Below are positions 18,009 through 27,079 of a stretch of DNA of 64,000 nucleotides, one piece after another. How positions within the stretch are numbered: the first letter of the stretch is position 1; every line of letters begins with the position of its first letter. A program made the position numbers and the translations under genes. The stretch covers positions 3,658,001-3,722,000 of the forward strand of contig NZ_JAMOAO010000001.1 of assembly GCF_030555055.1 (NCBI RefSeq), read 5' to 3'. The stretch is from Nocardiopsis sp. YSL2. GTDB lineage: Bacteria > Actinomycetota > Actinomycetes > Streptosporangiales > Streptosporangiaceae. The notes beneath the pieces are model-generated. The model was not told the origin of the DNA, did no database searches, and saw only the letters and a list, made by a program, of their open reading frames with translations.

Positions 18009-20132
18009 ATGCCGAACCGTTTGAGCGACGCGACCAGCCCGTACCTGTTGCAGCACGCGGACAACCCCGTCGAGTGGTGGCCCTGGGGTGAGGAGGCCTT
18101 CGCCGAGGCGCGCCGCCGCGACGTGCCGGTGCTGATCTCCGTCGGCTACGCGGCCTGCCACTGGTGCCACGTCATGGCGCACGAGTCCTTCGAGGACCAG
18201 GCGACCGCGGACCGGATGAACAGCCTGTTCGTCAACATCAAGGTGGACCGCGAGGAGCGCCCCGACGTCGACGCGGTGTACATGGAGGCGACCCAGGCCA
18301 TGACCGGCCAGGGCGGGTGGCCGATGACCGTGTTCGCCACCCCGGACGGCGCTCCCTTCTACTGCGGCACCTACTTCCCGCGCGAGTACTTCCAGCGGCT
18401 CCTCGAAGGCGTGGCGAGCGCCTGGCGGGACAAGCGCGCCGACCTCCTCGACCAGGGCGAGCGCGTGGTCGACGCCCTGTCGGCGCCGCGGACCCTGCCG
18501 TCCGCCGAGCCCCCGGGGCCCGACCGGCTCGACCTGGCCGTACGCGCGCTGGTGCGCGACTACGACAGCGCCGACGGCGGATTCGGGAACGAGCCCAAGT
18601 TCCCGCCCTCGATGCTGCTGTCCTTCCTCATCGCCCAGGACGAACGCACCCGGCCGCACCAGACCGCCGCCGATCCCGCCCGTCGCCCGCCATCGCCCGT
18701 CGGGGGCGCTTCGCGCCAGGACGGGCTGCCGCCCTCAACGGAGGCCTCCGACCCGGTATCGCCCACCCCCGCCGCGCTGATGGCGGGCGGCACCGCCCTG
18801 GCGATGGCCCGCGGGGGGATCTACGACCAGCTCGGCGGGGGCTTCGCCCGGTACTCCGTCGACAAGGGCTGGGTCGTGCCCCACTTCGAGAAGATGCTCT
18901 ACGACAACGCCCTGCTGCTGCGCGCCTACACGCGCATGAGCCGGCGGCCCCCGGGCCGGGCCGCGGTCACGGCGAGCGAGCACGCCGTCCTGCGCGCGGT
19001 GGCAGAGGAGACCGCCGACTGGATGGTGCGCGACCTGCGCACGGCCGAGGGGGGATTCGCCTCGGCGCTGGACGCCGACAGCGAGGGCGAGGAGGGCACC
19101 TACTACGTGTGGACGCCCGCTCAGCTGCGGGAGGCCCTGGGCGAGGAGGACGCCGACTTCGCCGCCCGGACCTTCCACGTGACCGAGGAGGGCACGTTCG
19201 AGCGCGGGGCCTCCGTCCTGCAGCTGCCGGCCCCGCCCGCGGACCGGTGGCGCTACGACCGCGTCCGCGAGGCCCTGTTGAACGCCCGGTCGGAACGCGT
19301 TCCCCCGGCACGCGACGACAAGGTGGTGGCGGCCTGGAACGGGCTGGCGGTCGCAGGGCTGGCCGAGGCGGGCACGCTCCTGGAGCGCCCCGGCCTGGTG
19401 GGCGCCGCCCGCGGTGCCGCGGAGCTGCTGCTGACCACGCACGTGGTGGACGGGCGGCTGGTACGGACCTCGCGCGACGGACGGGCGGGGACCAGCGCCG
19501 GCGTGCTGGAGGACTACGCCGACGTCGCCGAAGGGCTGCTCGCCCTGCACGGTGTCACCGGGGAGGCGCGGTACGCGCACGAGGCCGGGCGCCTGCTGGA
19601 CGCGGTCCTGGAGCACTTCGCCGACGGCGACGGCGGCTTCTTCGACACCGCCGACGACGCAGAGCGGCTCTTCAGCCGTCCCCAGGACCCCACCGACGGC
19701 GCGACCCCCTCCGGCCGCTTCGCCGCGGCCTCCGCCCTGCTGACCTACGCCGCCCTCACGGGGTCCGAGCGCCACCGCACGGCCGCCGAGGCGGCCCTGT
19801 CGGCGGTCTCCCTGCTGGTGGAGAAGGCCGCGCGGTTCGCGGGTTGGGGACTGGCCGCGAGTGAGGCTCTGCTCACGGGGCCGCGCGCGGTCGCCGTGGT
19901 CGGCGATCCGGCCGACCCCGCCACCGAGGAACTGGTGCGCACCGCCCTGCGCTGGGCCCCGCTCGGAACCGCCCTGTCCCGAGGGGACGGCGTCGACGAC
20001 GGGGGAGTGCCGCTCCTGCGTGACCGCGCGCCGCTCGGCGGACGCCCGACGGCCTACGTCTGCGAGGGCTTCGTCTGCAAGCTCCCCGTCACCACCCCCG
20101 AAGAACTCCGGGACCAGCTCACGTCCGGCTGA
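18009..20132 (+). CDS. DUF255 thioredoxin-like/(alpha/alpha)6-barrel protein with in-frame repeat insertion
   Basis: 707 residues. Residues 1-160 are the DUF255 thioredoxin-like domain with CHWC (C50, C53) in a [12 protein letters not shown] context; the rest resembles the YyaL/spermatogenesis-associated barrel ([32 protein letters not shown]). The enzyme activity of this family is not settled. Residues about 216-253 interrupt the conserved run between [14 protein letters not shown] and [11 protein letters not shown] with a Pro/Ser-rich segment that corresponds to the dispersed 91-bp repeat family at 8246. It follows mca as Rv1084 does. It converges on the kinase gene. Confidence 0.85.
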   Translation: MPNRLSDATSPYLLQHADNPVEWWPWGEEAFAEARRRDVPVLISVGYAACHWCHVMAHESFEDQATADRMNSLFVNIKVDREERPDVDAVYMEATQAMTGQGGWPMTVFATPDGAPFYCGTYFPREYFQRLLEGVASAWRDKRADLLDQGERVVDALSAPRTLPSAEPPGPDRLDLAVRALVRDYDSADGGFGNEPKFPPSMLLSFLIAQDERTRPHQTAADPARRPPSPVGGASRQDGLPPSTEASDPVSPTPAALMAGGTALAMARGGIYDQLGGGFARYSVDKGWVVPHFEKMLYDNALLLRAYTRMSRRPPGRAAVTASEHAVLRAVAEETADWMVRDLRTAEGGFASALDADSEGEEGTYYVWTPAQLREALGEEDADFAARTFHVTEEGTFERGASVLQLPAPPADRWRYDRVREALLNARSERVPPARDDKVVAAWNGLAVAGLAEAGTLLERPGLVGAARGAAELLLTTHVVDGRLVRTSRDGRAGTSAGVLEDYADVAEGLLALHGVTGEARYAHEAGRLLDAVLEHFADGDGGFFDTADDAERLFSRPQDPTDGATPSGRFAAASALLTYAALTGSERHRTAAEAALSAVSLLVEKAARFAGWGLAASEALLTGPRAVAVVGDPADPATEELVRTALRWAPLGTALSRGDGVDDGGVPLLRDRAPLGGRPTAYVCEGFVCKLPVTTPEELRDQLTSG
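18675..18768 (+). repeat. Diverged copy of the 91-bp repeat inside the DUF255 gene
   Basis: The stretch shares the CATCGCCC start and the CCCTCAACGGAGGC end of the units at 8246-8508, at nearly the same distance (41 against 43 bases), and is translated in a frame that gives GLPPSTEA, also encoded by the tandem copies. It adds about 35-40 residues to the protein without breaking the frame. Confidence 0.65.
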
Positions 20133-20143
20133 CCGGCCCCGGA

Positions 20144-21511
20144 TCAGGAGAACCGCAGCCCATCGACGAGCGCGTCGACCAGGTCCGGTCGGTGGTGCGG
20201 CTGGCGGACCTCCATGTACACGGTGGTGGGCTCGCCCTCGGTGTGGACGGCGACGCTGGTGAACGCGCCCGAGCCGTTGCAGTCGGGCCAGTCCCACGCC
20301 GAGCCCACCCAGCCGTTCAGGTCGACCCCGCGCTCCTGCGGGGTGCCCTCGCAGGCGTCGGCGTCGGCGACGCCCGCGAGGGAGCGCGAGCCGGGGACCA
20401 CGGTCGTGTACACCCCGTAGGAGGGGATCTCCGTGTCGTCCCAGTGGGCGGCGTCGGTGGCCACGAGCAGCCCCGTGTCGGCGCCCGCGCTCGTGGCGGC
20501 CGGCCGGGCCGCCATGGTCGGGTGGAAGTCCTTGGCCCACACGCGCGGGACGGACATGGAGATCCCCTGGGACGCCAGCCGCACCGTGGTCAGGGACGCC
20601 CCGGGGGTGCCGGCCGAGGCGGTCAGCACACCGCCCAGGACGACCAGGGCCGAGGCCAGCAGGCCGACGCGGCGCCACGGCATCCGGTACCGCTGCCACC
20701 ACGGCTCCGCGCGCGGCAGGTCCGGCGCCATACGGATCGCCCTGACCCGGTCGGTGAAGGTTTTGGCGTCCGCCGGGCGGCTTTCACGGTCCACCGAAAG
20801 TGCGGAGAGGATGAGGTCGTCCAGCGCGGGGGGCAGTCCTGGCCGGATCCGGCCAGGTGCGATCCGCACCGGCGGGCGCGAGGGCGGACGTCCCGTGATG
20901 AGCTCGTAGGCGACCGCGCCGAGCGAGTACACGTCCGATCGGACGTCCAGGTCACCGCCGGGGATGCTCTGTTCCGGCGACATGTAGCCGGGAGTCCCCG
21001 CCGCCGCGGTGAAGCCCGAGGCCTCGTCGATGGACTTGGCGAACCCCAGGTCCGCCACCAGGACCCTCTGACCCACGGGTGACGACTGGAGCAGCACGTT
21101 GGAGGGCTTGATGTCGCGGTGGATCGTGCCGTGGTTGTGCAGCACGGTGATGCCCTGGCCGATCTCGGTCAGCAGCCGCAGGGCCTCGTCCAAGGGCAGC
21201 TGACCTCGGTTGACGAGGTCGGAGACGCTGCCCTGGTCGGCGTAGGTCATCACCATGTACGGCCGGCCGTCGGGCAGGACGTCCACGTCGTGGACGGCCA
21301 CCAGCCACGTGGAGTCGGTCTGGCGCAGGATGCGCGCCTCCTCCAGGAAACGGTGCTGGATGTCCATCTGGTGCGCCCAGTTCTCGGCGAGTACCTTGAT
21401 GGCGACCGGATAGTTGAGCAGATCGTCCTGGGCGAGCCATACCGTGGCGAACGAACCGGAACCCAGGCGTCGTATGACGCGGTAACGCCCGAAGGCCTCC
21501 GGTTGACTCAT
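20144..21511 (-). CDS. Membrane Ser/Thr protein kinase with extracytoplasmic domain
   Basis: 455 residues. The kinase domain (about 9-265) has a glycine loop GSGSFATV, lysine K39 in VAIKV, catalytic HRDIKPSN (D133) and DLG (154-156) in place of the usual DFG, a substitution compatible with activity. One helix at about 283-305 is followed by an outside domain of about 150 residues with a possible disulphide pair. Such kinases sense the wall or surface and phosphorylate cytosolic proteins. It is divergent from a sigma-factor gene and shares its control region, which makes that sigma factor a possible substrate. Confidence 0.9.
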   Translation of the reverse strand: MSQPEAFGRYRVIRRLGSGSFATVWLAQDDLLNYPVAIKVLAENWAHQMDIQHRFLEEARILRQTDSTWLVAVHDVDVLPDGRPYMVMTYADQGSVSDLVNRGQLPLDEALRLLTEIGQGITVLHNHGTIHRDIKPSNVLLQSSPVGQRVLVADLGFAKSIDEASGFTAAAGTPGYMSPEQSIPGGDLDVRSDVYSLGAVAYELITGRPPSRPPVRIAPGRIRPGLPPALDDLILSALSVDRESRPADAKTFTDRVRAIRMAPDLPRAEPWWQRYRMPWRRVGLLASALVVLGGVLTASAGTPGASLTTVRLASQGISMSVPRVWAKDFHPTMAARPAATSAGADTGLLVATDAAHWDDTEIPSYGVYTTVVPGSRSLAGVADADACEGTPQERGVDLNGWVGSAWDWPDCNGSGAFTSVAVHTEGEPTTVYMEVRQPHHRPDLVDALVDGLRFS

Positions 21512-21816
21512 TTCCGCCTCGGTCTGTCAGGGGGTGCGTACGCGGTCGTTGCCCACTAATACACCATCTACGCGTTCGCATTCGCTTTCGTGGATATGAT
21601 CCACGTCTTCGGGTGGCACCGGTGCGTGAAGGCGGCGAAACTGGGTGGAATGCCCGGAGAGTCGTGTGCACCATGGAATGGGGTGGCCGAAACCCGGCCG
21701 CCGGGCGGCGGGCCGACAGGAGTCGGTCCGCGTTCACGTGACGCGTGATCCATCGTGGACGCATGCGCGTCCTCCAACGGACGGATGTCCGCCGTCAGCC
21801 AGGGAGAGAGCCAGCC
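21512..21816. other. Divergent promoter region, kinase and sigma factor
   Basis: 305 bases. It contains the palindrome at 21587-21603 with an internal TATGAT, a run of TTCG-containing hexamers just before it (21573-21588), and a TATTAG on the minus strand near 21554-21559 that could be the kinase -10. The sigma-gene GGGAGAG site lies at its right end. No small gene is convincing. Confidence 0.4.
21587..21603 (+). promoter_or_regulatory. Palindrome overlapping a probable -10 box
   Basis: CGTGGATATGATCCACG has perfect 7-bp arms with a 3-base centre, and TATGAT (21593-21598), close to the sigma-70 -10 consensus, runs through its middle. A protein bound here would compete with polymerase at the presumed sigma-gene promoter. 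Confidence 0.45.
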
Positions 21817-22434
21817 ATGAGCAGTGGCGAATACGAAGACCAGGCCGAGCACTCGGCACCGAAGCCCCGTAGGCGGGTGGCGAGCAACGTCGACGAGGAG
21901 CTGGAGGAGCTCGCGCGCCGGGCCAAGGCGGGCGACGCAGCCGCGCTGGACGACCTGCTCCGTCGGATCCAGCCCGAGGTGCTGCGCCGGTGCGCCCGAT
22001 TCCTCCCCTACCGGCAGGACGCCGAGGAGGCCTGCCAGGACGCGCTGCTGCGTGTGGCGCGCAAGATCGACAGCTTCAAGGGCGACTCGCTCTTCACCAC
22101 GTGGCTCTACACCGTGGTGTCCAACTCCGCCCGCCAGACCTACCGTTCCATGAAGCGCCGTTCGGCCGAGTACCCCACCGAGGCCGAGCGCATGCCCCCG
22201 CAGAGCGACCCCCGCACCACGAGCGTCATCGCCGGCTCGCGCATCGACCTGCTGGAAGCCCTCGACCAGCTGGAGAAGGAGCGCCCCAACCTGGTGGCGC
22301 CGCTGGTGCTGCGCGACCTGTGCCAGATGGACTACAACGAGATCGCCTCCGAACTCAACCTCGCCCTGGGCACGGTCAAGTCCCGGATCCACCAGGGCCG
22401 CAAGCACGTGCGCAAATCCCTGACAGTGACGTAG
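21817..22434 (+). CDS. ECF-type RNA polymerase sigma factor
   Basis: 205 residues. After a 30-residue polar lead, region 2 (about 30-100; LPYRQDAEEACQDALLRVARKIDSF, FTTWLYTVVSN) is joined by an acidic linker to region 4 (about 135-195; LVLRDLCQMDYNEIASELNLALGTVKSRIHQGR). This is the two-domain ECF layout. No anti-sigma gene follows; the divergent membrane kinase may take that regulatory part. ATG 21817 was chosen for its GGGAGAG site and because upstream sequence is not family-like. Confidence 0.88.
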   Translation: MSSGEYEDQAEHSAPKPRRRVASNVDEELEELARRAKAGDAAALDDLLRRIQPEVLRRCARFLPYRQDAEEACQDALLRVARKIDSFKGDSLFTTWLYTVVSNSARQTYRSMKRRSAEYPTEAERMPPQSDPRTTSVIAGSRIDLLEALDQLEKERPNLVAPLVLRDLCQMDYNEIASELNLALGTVKSRIHQGRKHVRKSLTVT

Positions 22435-22531
22435 AGTCCCGCGGCGAACTACCCTGGACCCCATCCCCGTCGGCACATCAGCCACAGGAGTGTGCGTGTC
22501 GGCCATGTTCCAGCTCTGAGAGGTTTCGCCC

Positions 22532-23293
22532 ATGGGGCTTCGTGACCCCCTGTACTGGCTCTATGAAAGGCGGCTCGAACGCCGCCTGACCAGCCAGGAG
22601 ATCCCGCGGCACGTCGGCGTCGCGATGGACGGCAACCGCCGGTGGGCGAAGAGCAGCGGGATGCGGGCGGCCGAGCAGGGCCACCAGGCCGGCGCGGACA
22701 AGATCTTCGAGCTCCTGCGCTGGTGCGACGAGCTCGGAGTGCAGGTCGTGACGCTGTGGATGCTCTCCACCGACAACCTCACCCGCGACGAGTCGGAGCT
22801 GGGCCCGCTGGTGCGGATCATCGAGGCCACCATCGCCCGACTGCGCGAGGAGGGCTGGAACACACGCCCCGTCGGGGCCCTCGACGTGCTGCCCGACTCC
22901 ACCGCCCGCGCGCTCAAGGAGGCGGAGTCGGCCACATCCGGCAACCCCGGCCTGGTTGTCAACGTCGCTGTCGGGTATGGGGGTAGACGTGAGATCGCTG
23001 ATGCGGTTCGGTCGCTCCTCCACGAGGAAGCGGCCAAGGGCACCGGTATCCAGGAGCTGGCCGAGCGCCTGGACATCGAGGACATCGCACGGCATCTCTA
23101 CACGCGCGGTCAGCCCGACCCCGATCTGCTCATCCGCACGTCCGGGGAACAGCGTCTGTCCGGCTTCATGCTCTGGCAGAGCGTGCACTCGGAGTTCTAC
23201 TTCTGCGAGGTCTACTGGCCCGCGTTCCGCAGAGTGGACTTCCTGCGTGCACTGCGCTCGTACGGCGCGCGCAACCGCCGCTTCGGCTCCTGA
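22532..23293 (+). CDS. uppS: Z-prenyl diphosphate synthase (UppS family)
   Basis: 253 residues. Motif MDGNRRWA (32-39) holds the catalytic Asp33, and conserved regions LWMLSTDN, VNVAVGYGGRREI and DPDLLIRTSGEQRLSGFMLWQ follow. The family extends farnesyl or geranyl diphosphate in cis; products range from short Z-FPP (Rv1086) to decaprenyl or undecaprenyl carriers for peptidoglycan. Chain length cannot be read from sequence by eye. The gene stands alone, 98 bases after the sigma-factor gene. Confidence 0.9.
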   Translation: MGLRDPLYWLYERRLERRLTSQEIPRHVGVAMDGNRRWAKSSGMRAAEQGHQAGADKIFELLRWCDELGVQVVTLWMLSTDNLTRDESELGPLVRIIEATIARLREEGWNTRPVGALDVLPDSTARALKEAESATSGNPGLVVNVAVGYGGRREIADAVRSLLHEEAAKGTGIQELAERLDIEDIARHLYTRGQPDPDLLIRTSGEQRLSGFMLWQSVHSEFYFCEVYWPAFRRVDFLRALRSYGARNRRFGS

Positions 23294-23563
23294 TCCCCTC
23301 AGCAGCTCCCTGTCGGTCGTCCCCTTAACGCGGTGTTCACCGTGTGGAGGGACGGGGGCCTGGACCCGGGGTTCACGGGCGCGTAGCGTCGGATCAGGCG
23401 GGTGGCGTTCGTCCACCCGTTCGGGAGGCCCCGGCTCTTTGAACTCCTGCGTCATCGAGGAACTTCGACGAGGAGGGCCGGACCCGGCCCTCAGGGGCTT
23501 GGTCCCGGTCCTCCATGATCCCGTGACAGTAGGGCGCCCCAGTGGTGCCCAAGGGGAGAACGA

Positions 23564-24946
23564 GTGGCTAGTTCCTCGACCGATCGCCGCGACACCCAGT
23601 CCCCCACCACCCCCGTCCCGGAGGTAGGAGAGGGAATGCGCGTCTACGTGCTCGACACCAGCGTCCTGCTCGCCGACCCGATGGCCGTGACCCGGTTCGC
23701 CGAGCACCAGGTGGTCATCCCCGTGGTGGTGATCACCGAGCTGGAGAGCAAGCGTCACGACCCGGAGCTCGGGTACTTCGCTCGTCGGGCGCTCCGTCTC
23801 CTGGACGACCTCCGCGTCGCCAACGGCCGCCTGGACGATCCGGTACCGGTGAACGACCAGGGCGGCACGCTGCGCGTCGAGCTCAACCACAGCGATCCGT
23901 CGATCCTGCCGGCGGGTTTCCGGCTGGGCGACAACGACACCCGGATCCTCACGGTGGCTCGCAACCTCCAGGCCGCACCGCACGGGCGCGAGCCCGGCCA
24001 GGACGGTGAGGAGGGCGACGTCGTCCTCGTCAGCAAGGACCTGCCGATGCGGATCAAGGCCTCCGCCATCGGGCTCCCGGCCGACGAGTACCGCGCGGAG
24101 CTGGCCATCGAGCACGGCTGGACCGGCATGGCCGAGCTGGACGTGCCCGCCCACCAGATCGGGGAACTGTTCGAGGGCGGCTCGAGCGACATCGAGGAGG
24201 CCCGCGACCTGCCCTGCCACACGGGCCTGGTGCTGGTCTCCGAGCGCGGCAAGGCGCTGGGCCGGGTACAGCCGGACAAGTCGGTGAAGCTCGTGCGCGG
24301 CGACCGGGACGTGTTCGGTCTGCACGGGCGCAGCGCCGAGCAGCGGGTCGCGCTGGACCTGCTCACCGACCCCGACGTCGGCATCGTGTCCCTGGGCGGG
24401 CGCGCGGGCACCGGCAAGTCGGCGCTCGCGCTGTGCGCGGGCCTGGAGTCGGTCCTGGAGCGCCGCCAGCACCGCAAGGTGATGGTGTTCCGCCCGCTGT
24501 ACGCGGTGGGCGGCCAGGAGCTGGGCTACCTCCCCGGCACGGAGAACGACAAGATGACCCCGTGGGGCCAGGCGGTGCACGACACCCTCTCGGCGGTGAC
24601 GACCGAGGACGTCATCGAGGAGATCGTGGACCGCGGGATGCTGGAGGTCCTGCCGCTCACCCACATCCGGGGGCGCTCCCTGCACGACGCGTTCGTCATC
24701 GTGGACGAGGCCCAGTCCCTGGAACGCGGGGTCCTGCTCACGGTGCTCTCCCGGCTCGGTGAGAACTCGCGGGTGGTGCTCACCCACGACATCGCCCAGC
24801 GGGACAACCTGCGGGTGGGCCGCTACGACGGCGTGGTCGCGGTGATCGAGAAGCTCAAGGGCCACCCGCTGTTCGCGCACGTCACCCTGACCCGTTCCGA
24901 GCGCTCTCCGATCGCCGCGCTGGTCACGGAGATGCTGGAGAACTGA
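23564..24946 (+). CDS. phoH: PIN domain-PhoH ATPase
   Basis: 460 residues. A PIN nuclease domain (about 25-165) begins [11 protein letters not shown] with the first acidic residue D31 and has further acids in GDNDTRI; the PhoH ATPase domain (about 245-455) has Walker [10 protein letters not shown] near 279-287 and Walker [12 protein letters not shown]-PhoH proteins are RNA helicase/nucleases; the mycobacterial PhoH2 (Rv1095) is the positional match. GTG 23564 is chosen for the AAGGGGAG site 7 bases upstream. It ends at a strong terminator. Confidence 0.9.
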   Translation: MASSSTDRRDTQSPTTPVPEVGEGMRVYVLDTSVLLADPMAVTRFAEHQVVIPVVVITELESKRHDPELGYFARRALRLLDDLRVANGRLDDPVPVNDQGGTLRVELNHSDPSILPAGFRLGDNDTRILTVARNLQAAPHGREPGQDGEEGDVVLVSKDLPMRIKASAIGLPADEYRAELAIEHGWTGMAELDVPAHQIGELFEGGSSDIEEARDLPCHTGLVLVSERGKALGRVQPDKSVKLVRGDRDVFGLHGRSAEQRVALDLLTDPDVGIVSLGGRAGTGKSALALCAGLESVLERRQHRKVMVFRPLYAVGGQELGYLPGTENDKMTPWGQAVHDTLSAVTTEDVIEEIVDRGMLEVLPLTHIRGRSLHDAFVIVDEAQSLERGVLLTVLSRLGENSRVVLTHDIAQRDNLRVGRYDGVVAVIEKLKGHPLFAHVTLTRSERSPIAALVTEMLEN

Positions 24947-24980
24947 TCCGGGCGGCCCGCCACGGCCGTCCCGCCGCGCA

Positions 24981-25019
24981 CCGACCGCCCCGGACCCTGC
25001 TTCCGTCCGGGGCGGTCGG
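24981..25019. terminator. Bidirectional terminator hairpin
   Basis: Perfect 15-bp arms (24981-24995, 25005-25019) around a 9-base loop, midway between the convergent phoH and flavin/F420 oxidoreductase genes. Confidence 0.75.
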
Positions 25020-25039
25020 TCGGTCCCCGCAGAGGGACG

Positions 25040-25459
25040 TCACCGCGCCGCTCCGCTCATCAGCCAGCGGGTGACGTTCACCTCCATCAGGGCGCGGTCC
25101 TGCCCGTGCCACGCGAAGGGGACGCGGATGTCGTAGCCGTACCGTTCCTGGAAGGCCGCCACGACGTCCGGCGGGAAGTCCTCCGTGCGGACGGTGGCGC
25201 GGCCCTCCGCGACCACGGGGGCGTCCCCGTCCTGCAGGGCGAGGGAGACCCGGGGATCGGCGGCGGCGTTGCGGACCTTGACCGACGCGGCTCCCACGCT
25301 GATCCACCAGCGGTCGCGCAGATGGGCGAACCACACCGGGGTGACGTGGGGGGACCCGTCCCGCCGCAGGGTGCACAGCCACACGTTCCGATCGGCGCGC
25401 AGCCGTTCGACGACGTCGGCGGGGGCGGGCACGGACGTGTCGGTACCGGTGTCGGGCAC
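25040..25459 (-). CDS. PPOX-class flavin/F420-binding oxidoreductase
   Basis: 139 residues of the pyridoxamine-phosphate-oxidase-like split barrel: NVWLCTLRRDGSPHVTPVWF at 26-45 is the typical first strand pair, and WWISVGAASVKVRNAAADPRVSL is the conserved second block. In actinobacteria members of this size commonly use F420 or FMN to reduce small unsaturated compounds; the cofactor is not decided by sequence. The start is GTG 25459 with AGGGA upstream. The IS110 element lies directly upstream of it. Confidence 0.8.
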   Translation of the reverse strand: MPDTGTDTSVPAPADVVERLRADRNVWLCTLRRDGSPHVTPVWFAHLRDRWWISVGAASVKVRNAAADPRVSLALQDGDAPVVAEGRATVRTEDFPPDVVAAFQERYGYDIRVPFAWHGQDRALMEVNVTRWLMSGAAR

Positions 25460-25509
25460 AGGGGTCCCTAAGGTTGTGGTTGTTCAGGACGGAATGTTCT
25501 GGATGCCCA

Positions 25510-25661
25510 GGACGGTGGGGTGTGGCTGACAGGGTGTCTGCCCCCGGTGGCCCGAGGAGAATGGCCGCCCCACCGTCCGGGACTCCCCGACCTCTGATTG
25601 AGATCTGCGAAGTAGTCGCTGTTTAGGGACCTGGTGGCGGGGCTGTCCACGGGGACCACCA
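25510..25661 (+). ncRNA. Possible IS110 bridge RNA
   Basis: The segment upstream of the transposase folds into an outer 11-bp stem (25510-25520 with 25568-25578) enclosing about 47 bases, and a second hairpin TGGTGG/CCACCA (25632-25637 with 25656-25661). IS110-group elements are known to encode a bridge RNA in this place, with two loops that pair to donor and target DNA. The structure is consistent, but no loop pairing to the ends was shown. Confidence 0.3.
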
Positions 25662-25681
25662 ACAGCGAGGAGCGGCATCGC

Positions 25682-26883
25682 ATGAGCGCAGGGCCGATGT
25701 GGATCGGGATCGACGCGGGCAAGACCAACCACCACGCCACCGCCGTCAACAGCAGCGGTGAGGTGGTCTGGTCCAAGCAGGTCCGCAACGACCAGACCGC
25801 CATCGAGACCCTCATCGACAAGGCCACCGCCGGCGGTGGCCAGGTCCACTGGGCGGTGGACCTGACCAACAGCTACGCCGCTCTGCTCCTGGCCGTGCTC
25901 GGAGCCGCCGGCCAGGACGTGGTCTACGTCCCCGGCCGCATGGTCAACACCATGACCAGCACGTTCGGCGAGTCCAAGACCGACGCCAAGGACGCCCTGG
26001 TCATCGCCCAGACCGCCCGCATGCGCCCGGACCTGGCCACGGTCACCACCCCGCCGGAACAGGTGGCCGAGCTGGCCCGGCTCACCGCCCACCGGGCGGA
26101 CCTGGCCGCGGACTGGGTGCGCGGCGTCAACCGGCTCCGCGACCTGCTCGGGGCGGTCTTCCCCGGCCTGGAACGCGCTTTGACTACACCCAGCGGTCCC
26201 CGCTGATCCTGCTCACCGGCTTCGCCACCCCCGCCGAGGTCCGCGACGCGGGCGAGGACGGGCTCCTCGCCCACCTGCGCGAGCACGGCGCGCACCGGCC
26301 CAGCCTGGCCAAGATCACCGCCGCCGCGCTGGGGGCCGCCCAGGCCCAGACCCTCGTGCTCCCGGGCGAGGCCAGTACCGCGGCCCTGGTCAAGCGCCTG
26401 GCTGCCAAGCTGCTGGAGCTGGACCGCGAACGCAAGGACCTGGACAAGACCATCACCGGTGTGTTCCGCTCCAACCCCCAAGCGGAGATCATCGAGTCCC
26501 TGCCCGGGATGGGGCCGGTCCTGGGAGCGGAGTTCATCACGGTCACCGGCGGGGATCTGGCGGCGTTCGCCCACTCGGGCCGCCTGGCCTCCTACGCCGG
26601 GTTGGCGCCGGTCAGCAAGGACTCGGGGCGGGTGAGAGGCAACCTCAGACGGCCCAAGCGCTACAACCGGCGTTTGCGCAGGGTGTTCTACCTGGCCGCG
26701 TTGTCCTCGATCAAGGCTGACGGGCCCTCGCGGGCCTTCTACGGCAAGAAACGCGGGGAGCGCATGCTGCACAAGCAGGCCCTGCTCGCTCTGGCGCGCA
26801 GGCTCGTGGACGTGCTGTGGGCGCTGCTGCGCGACGGCCGCCTCTTCGAGCGCAGTGCTCCGCTCAGGCCCGTAGCGCCTTGA
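25682..26883 (+). pseudogene. IS110-family transposase, disrupted by a -1 frameshift
   Basis: The N-terminal DEDD RuvC-like part (25682-26206) begins MSAGPMWIGIDAGKTNHHA and has TDAKDALVIAQTARM. Reading then stops, but the homologous sequence continues in another frame from 26179 (FDYTQRSPLILLTGF) through the C-terminal Tnp20 domain (SLPGMGPVLGAEFI; LASYAGLAPVSKDSGRVRGN) to 26883. One base is missing near 26177-26179, in GCGCTTTG. Joined, the product would be about 400 residues, normal for the family. It may be a dead copy, a sequencing error or, less likely, a translational shift. The start has GAGGAG upstream. Confidence 0.85.
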
Positions 26884-27039
26884 CACGCTCATTGAGATTC
26901 TCCTCGGGTCGGTCTCGGACTGTTCCGATGGTGCGACCTCAACCGCGGTCGAGGTCAAGGGGCTCGGGTCGCTTCGCCCCGGCTTCGGCCCGGACCACCC
27001 CCCTCGGGCCCGGGCAGGCCGCACGGTCGACGTCCCACC

Positions 27040-27058
27040 CCCCTCGGGTCCCGAGGGG
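27040..27058 (-). terminator. Hairpin beyond the large membrane-protein gene
   Basis: CCCCTCGGG and CCCGAGGGG, 9-bp arms one base apart, 22 bases past the stop of the minus-strand gene. Flanking DNA (26884-27039) shows no gene and several C- and G-runs. Confidence 0.45.
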
Positions 27059-27079
27059 TTTCGGCCTTCCGGGGCGGGG

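Larger units (their letters stand above)
25490..26900 (+). mobile_element. IS110-family insertion element, transposase frameshifted
   Basis: The DEDD/Tnp20-type transposase gene at 25682 is preceded by about 190 bases of structured non-coding DNA and followed by only a short tail, the layout of the IS110 group proper. IS110 elements lack inverted terminal repeats, so the ends cannot be fixed; outer limits are estimates. A shared CT-N-ATTGAGAT occurs at 25594-25604 and 26888-26898 and might mark the junctions. Confidence 0.65.

Noticed and set aside
22478..24880. Long open frame of 800 codons on the minus strand opposite uppS and phoH
   Set aside because: It is antisense to two well-recognised genes, is rich in His, Gln, Gly and Arg as expected of GC-rich shadow frames, and matches no family.
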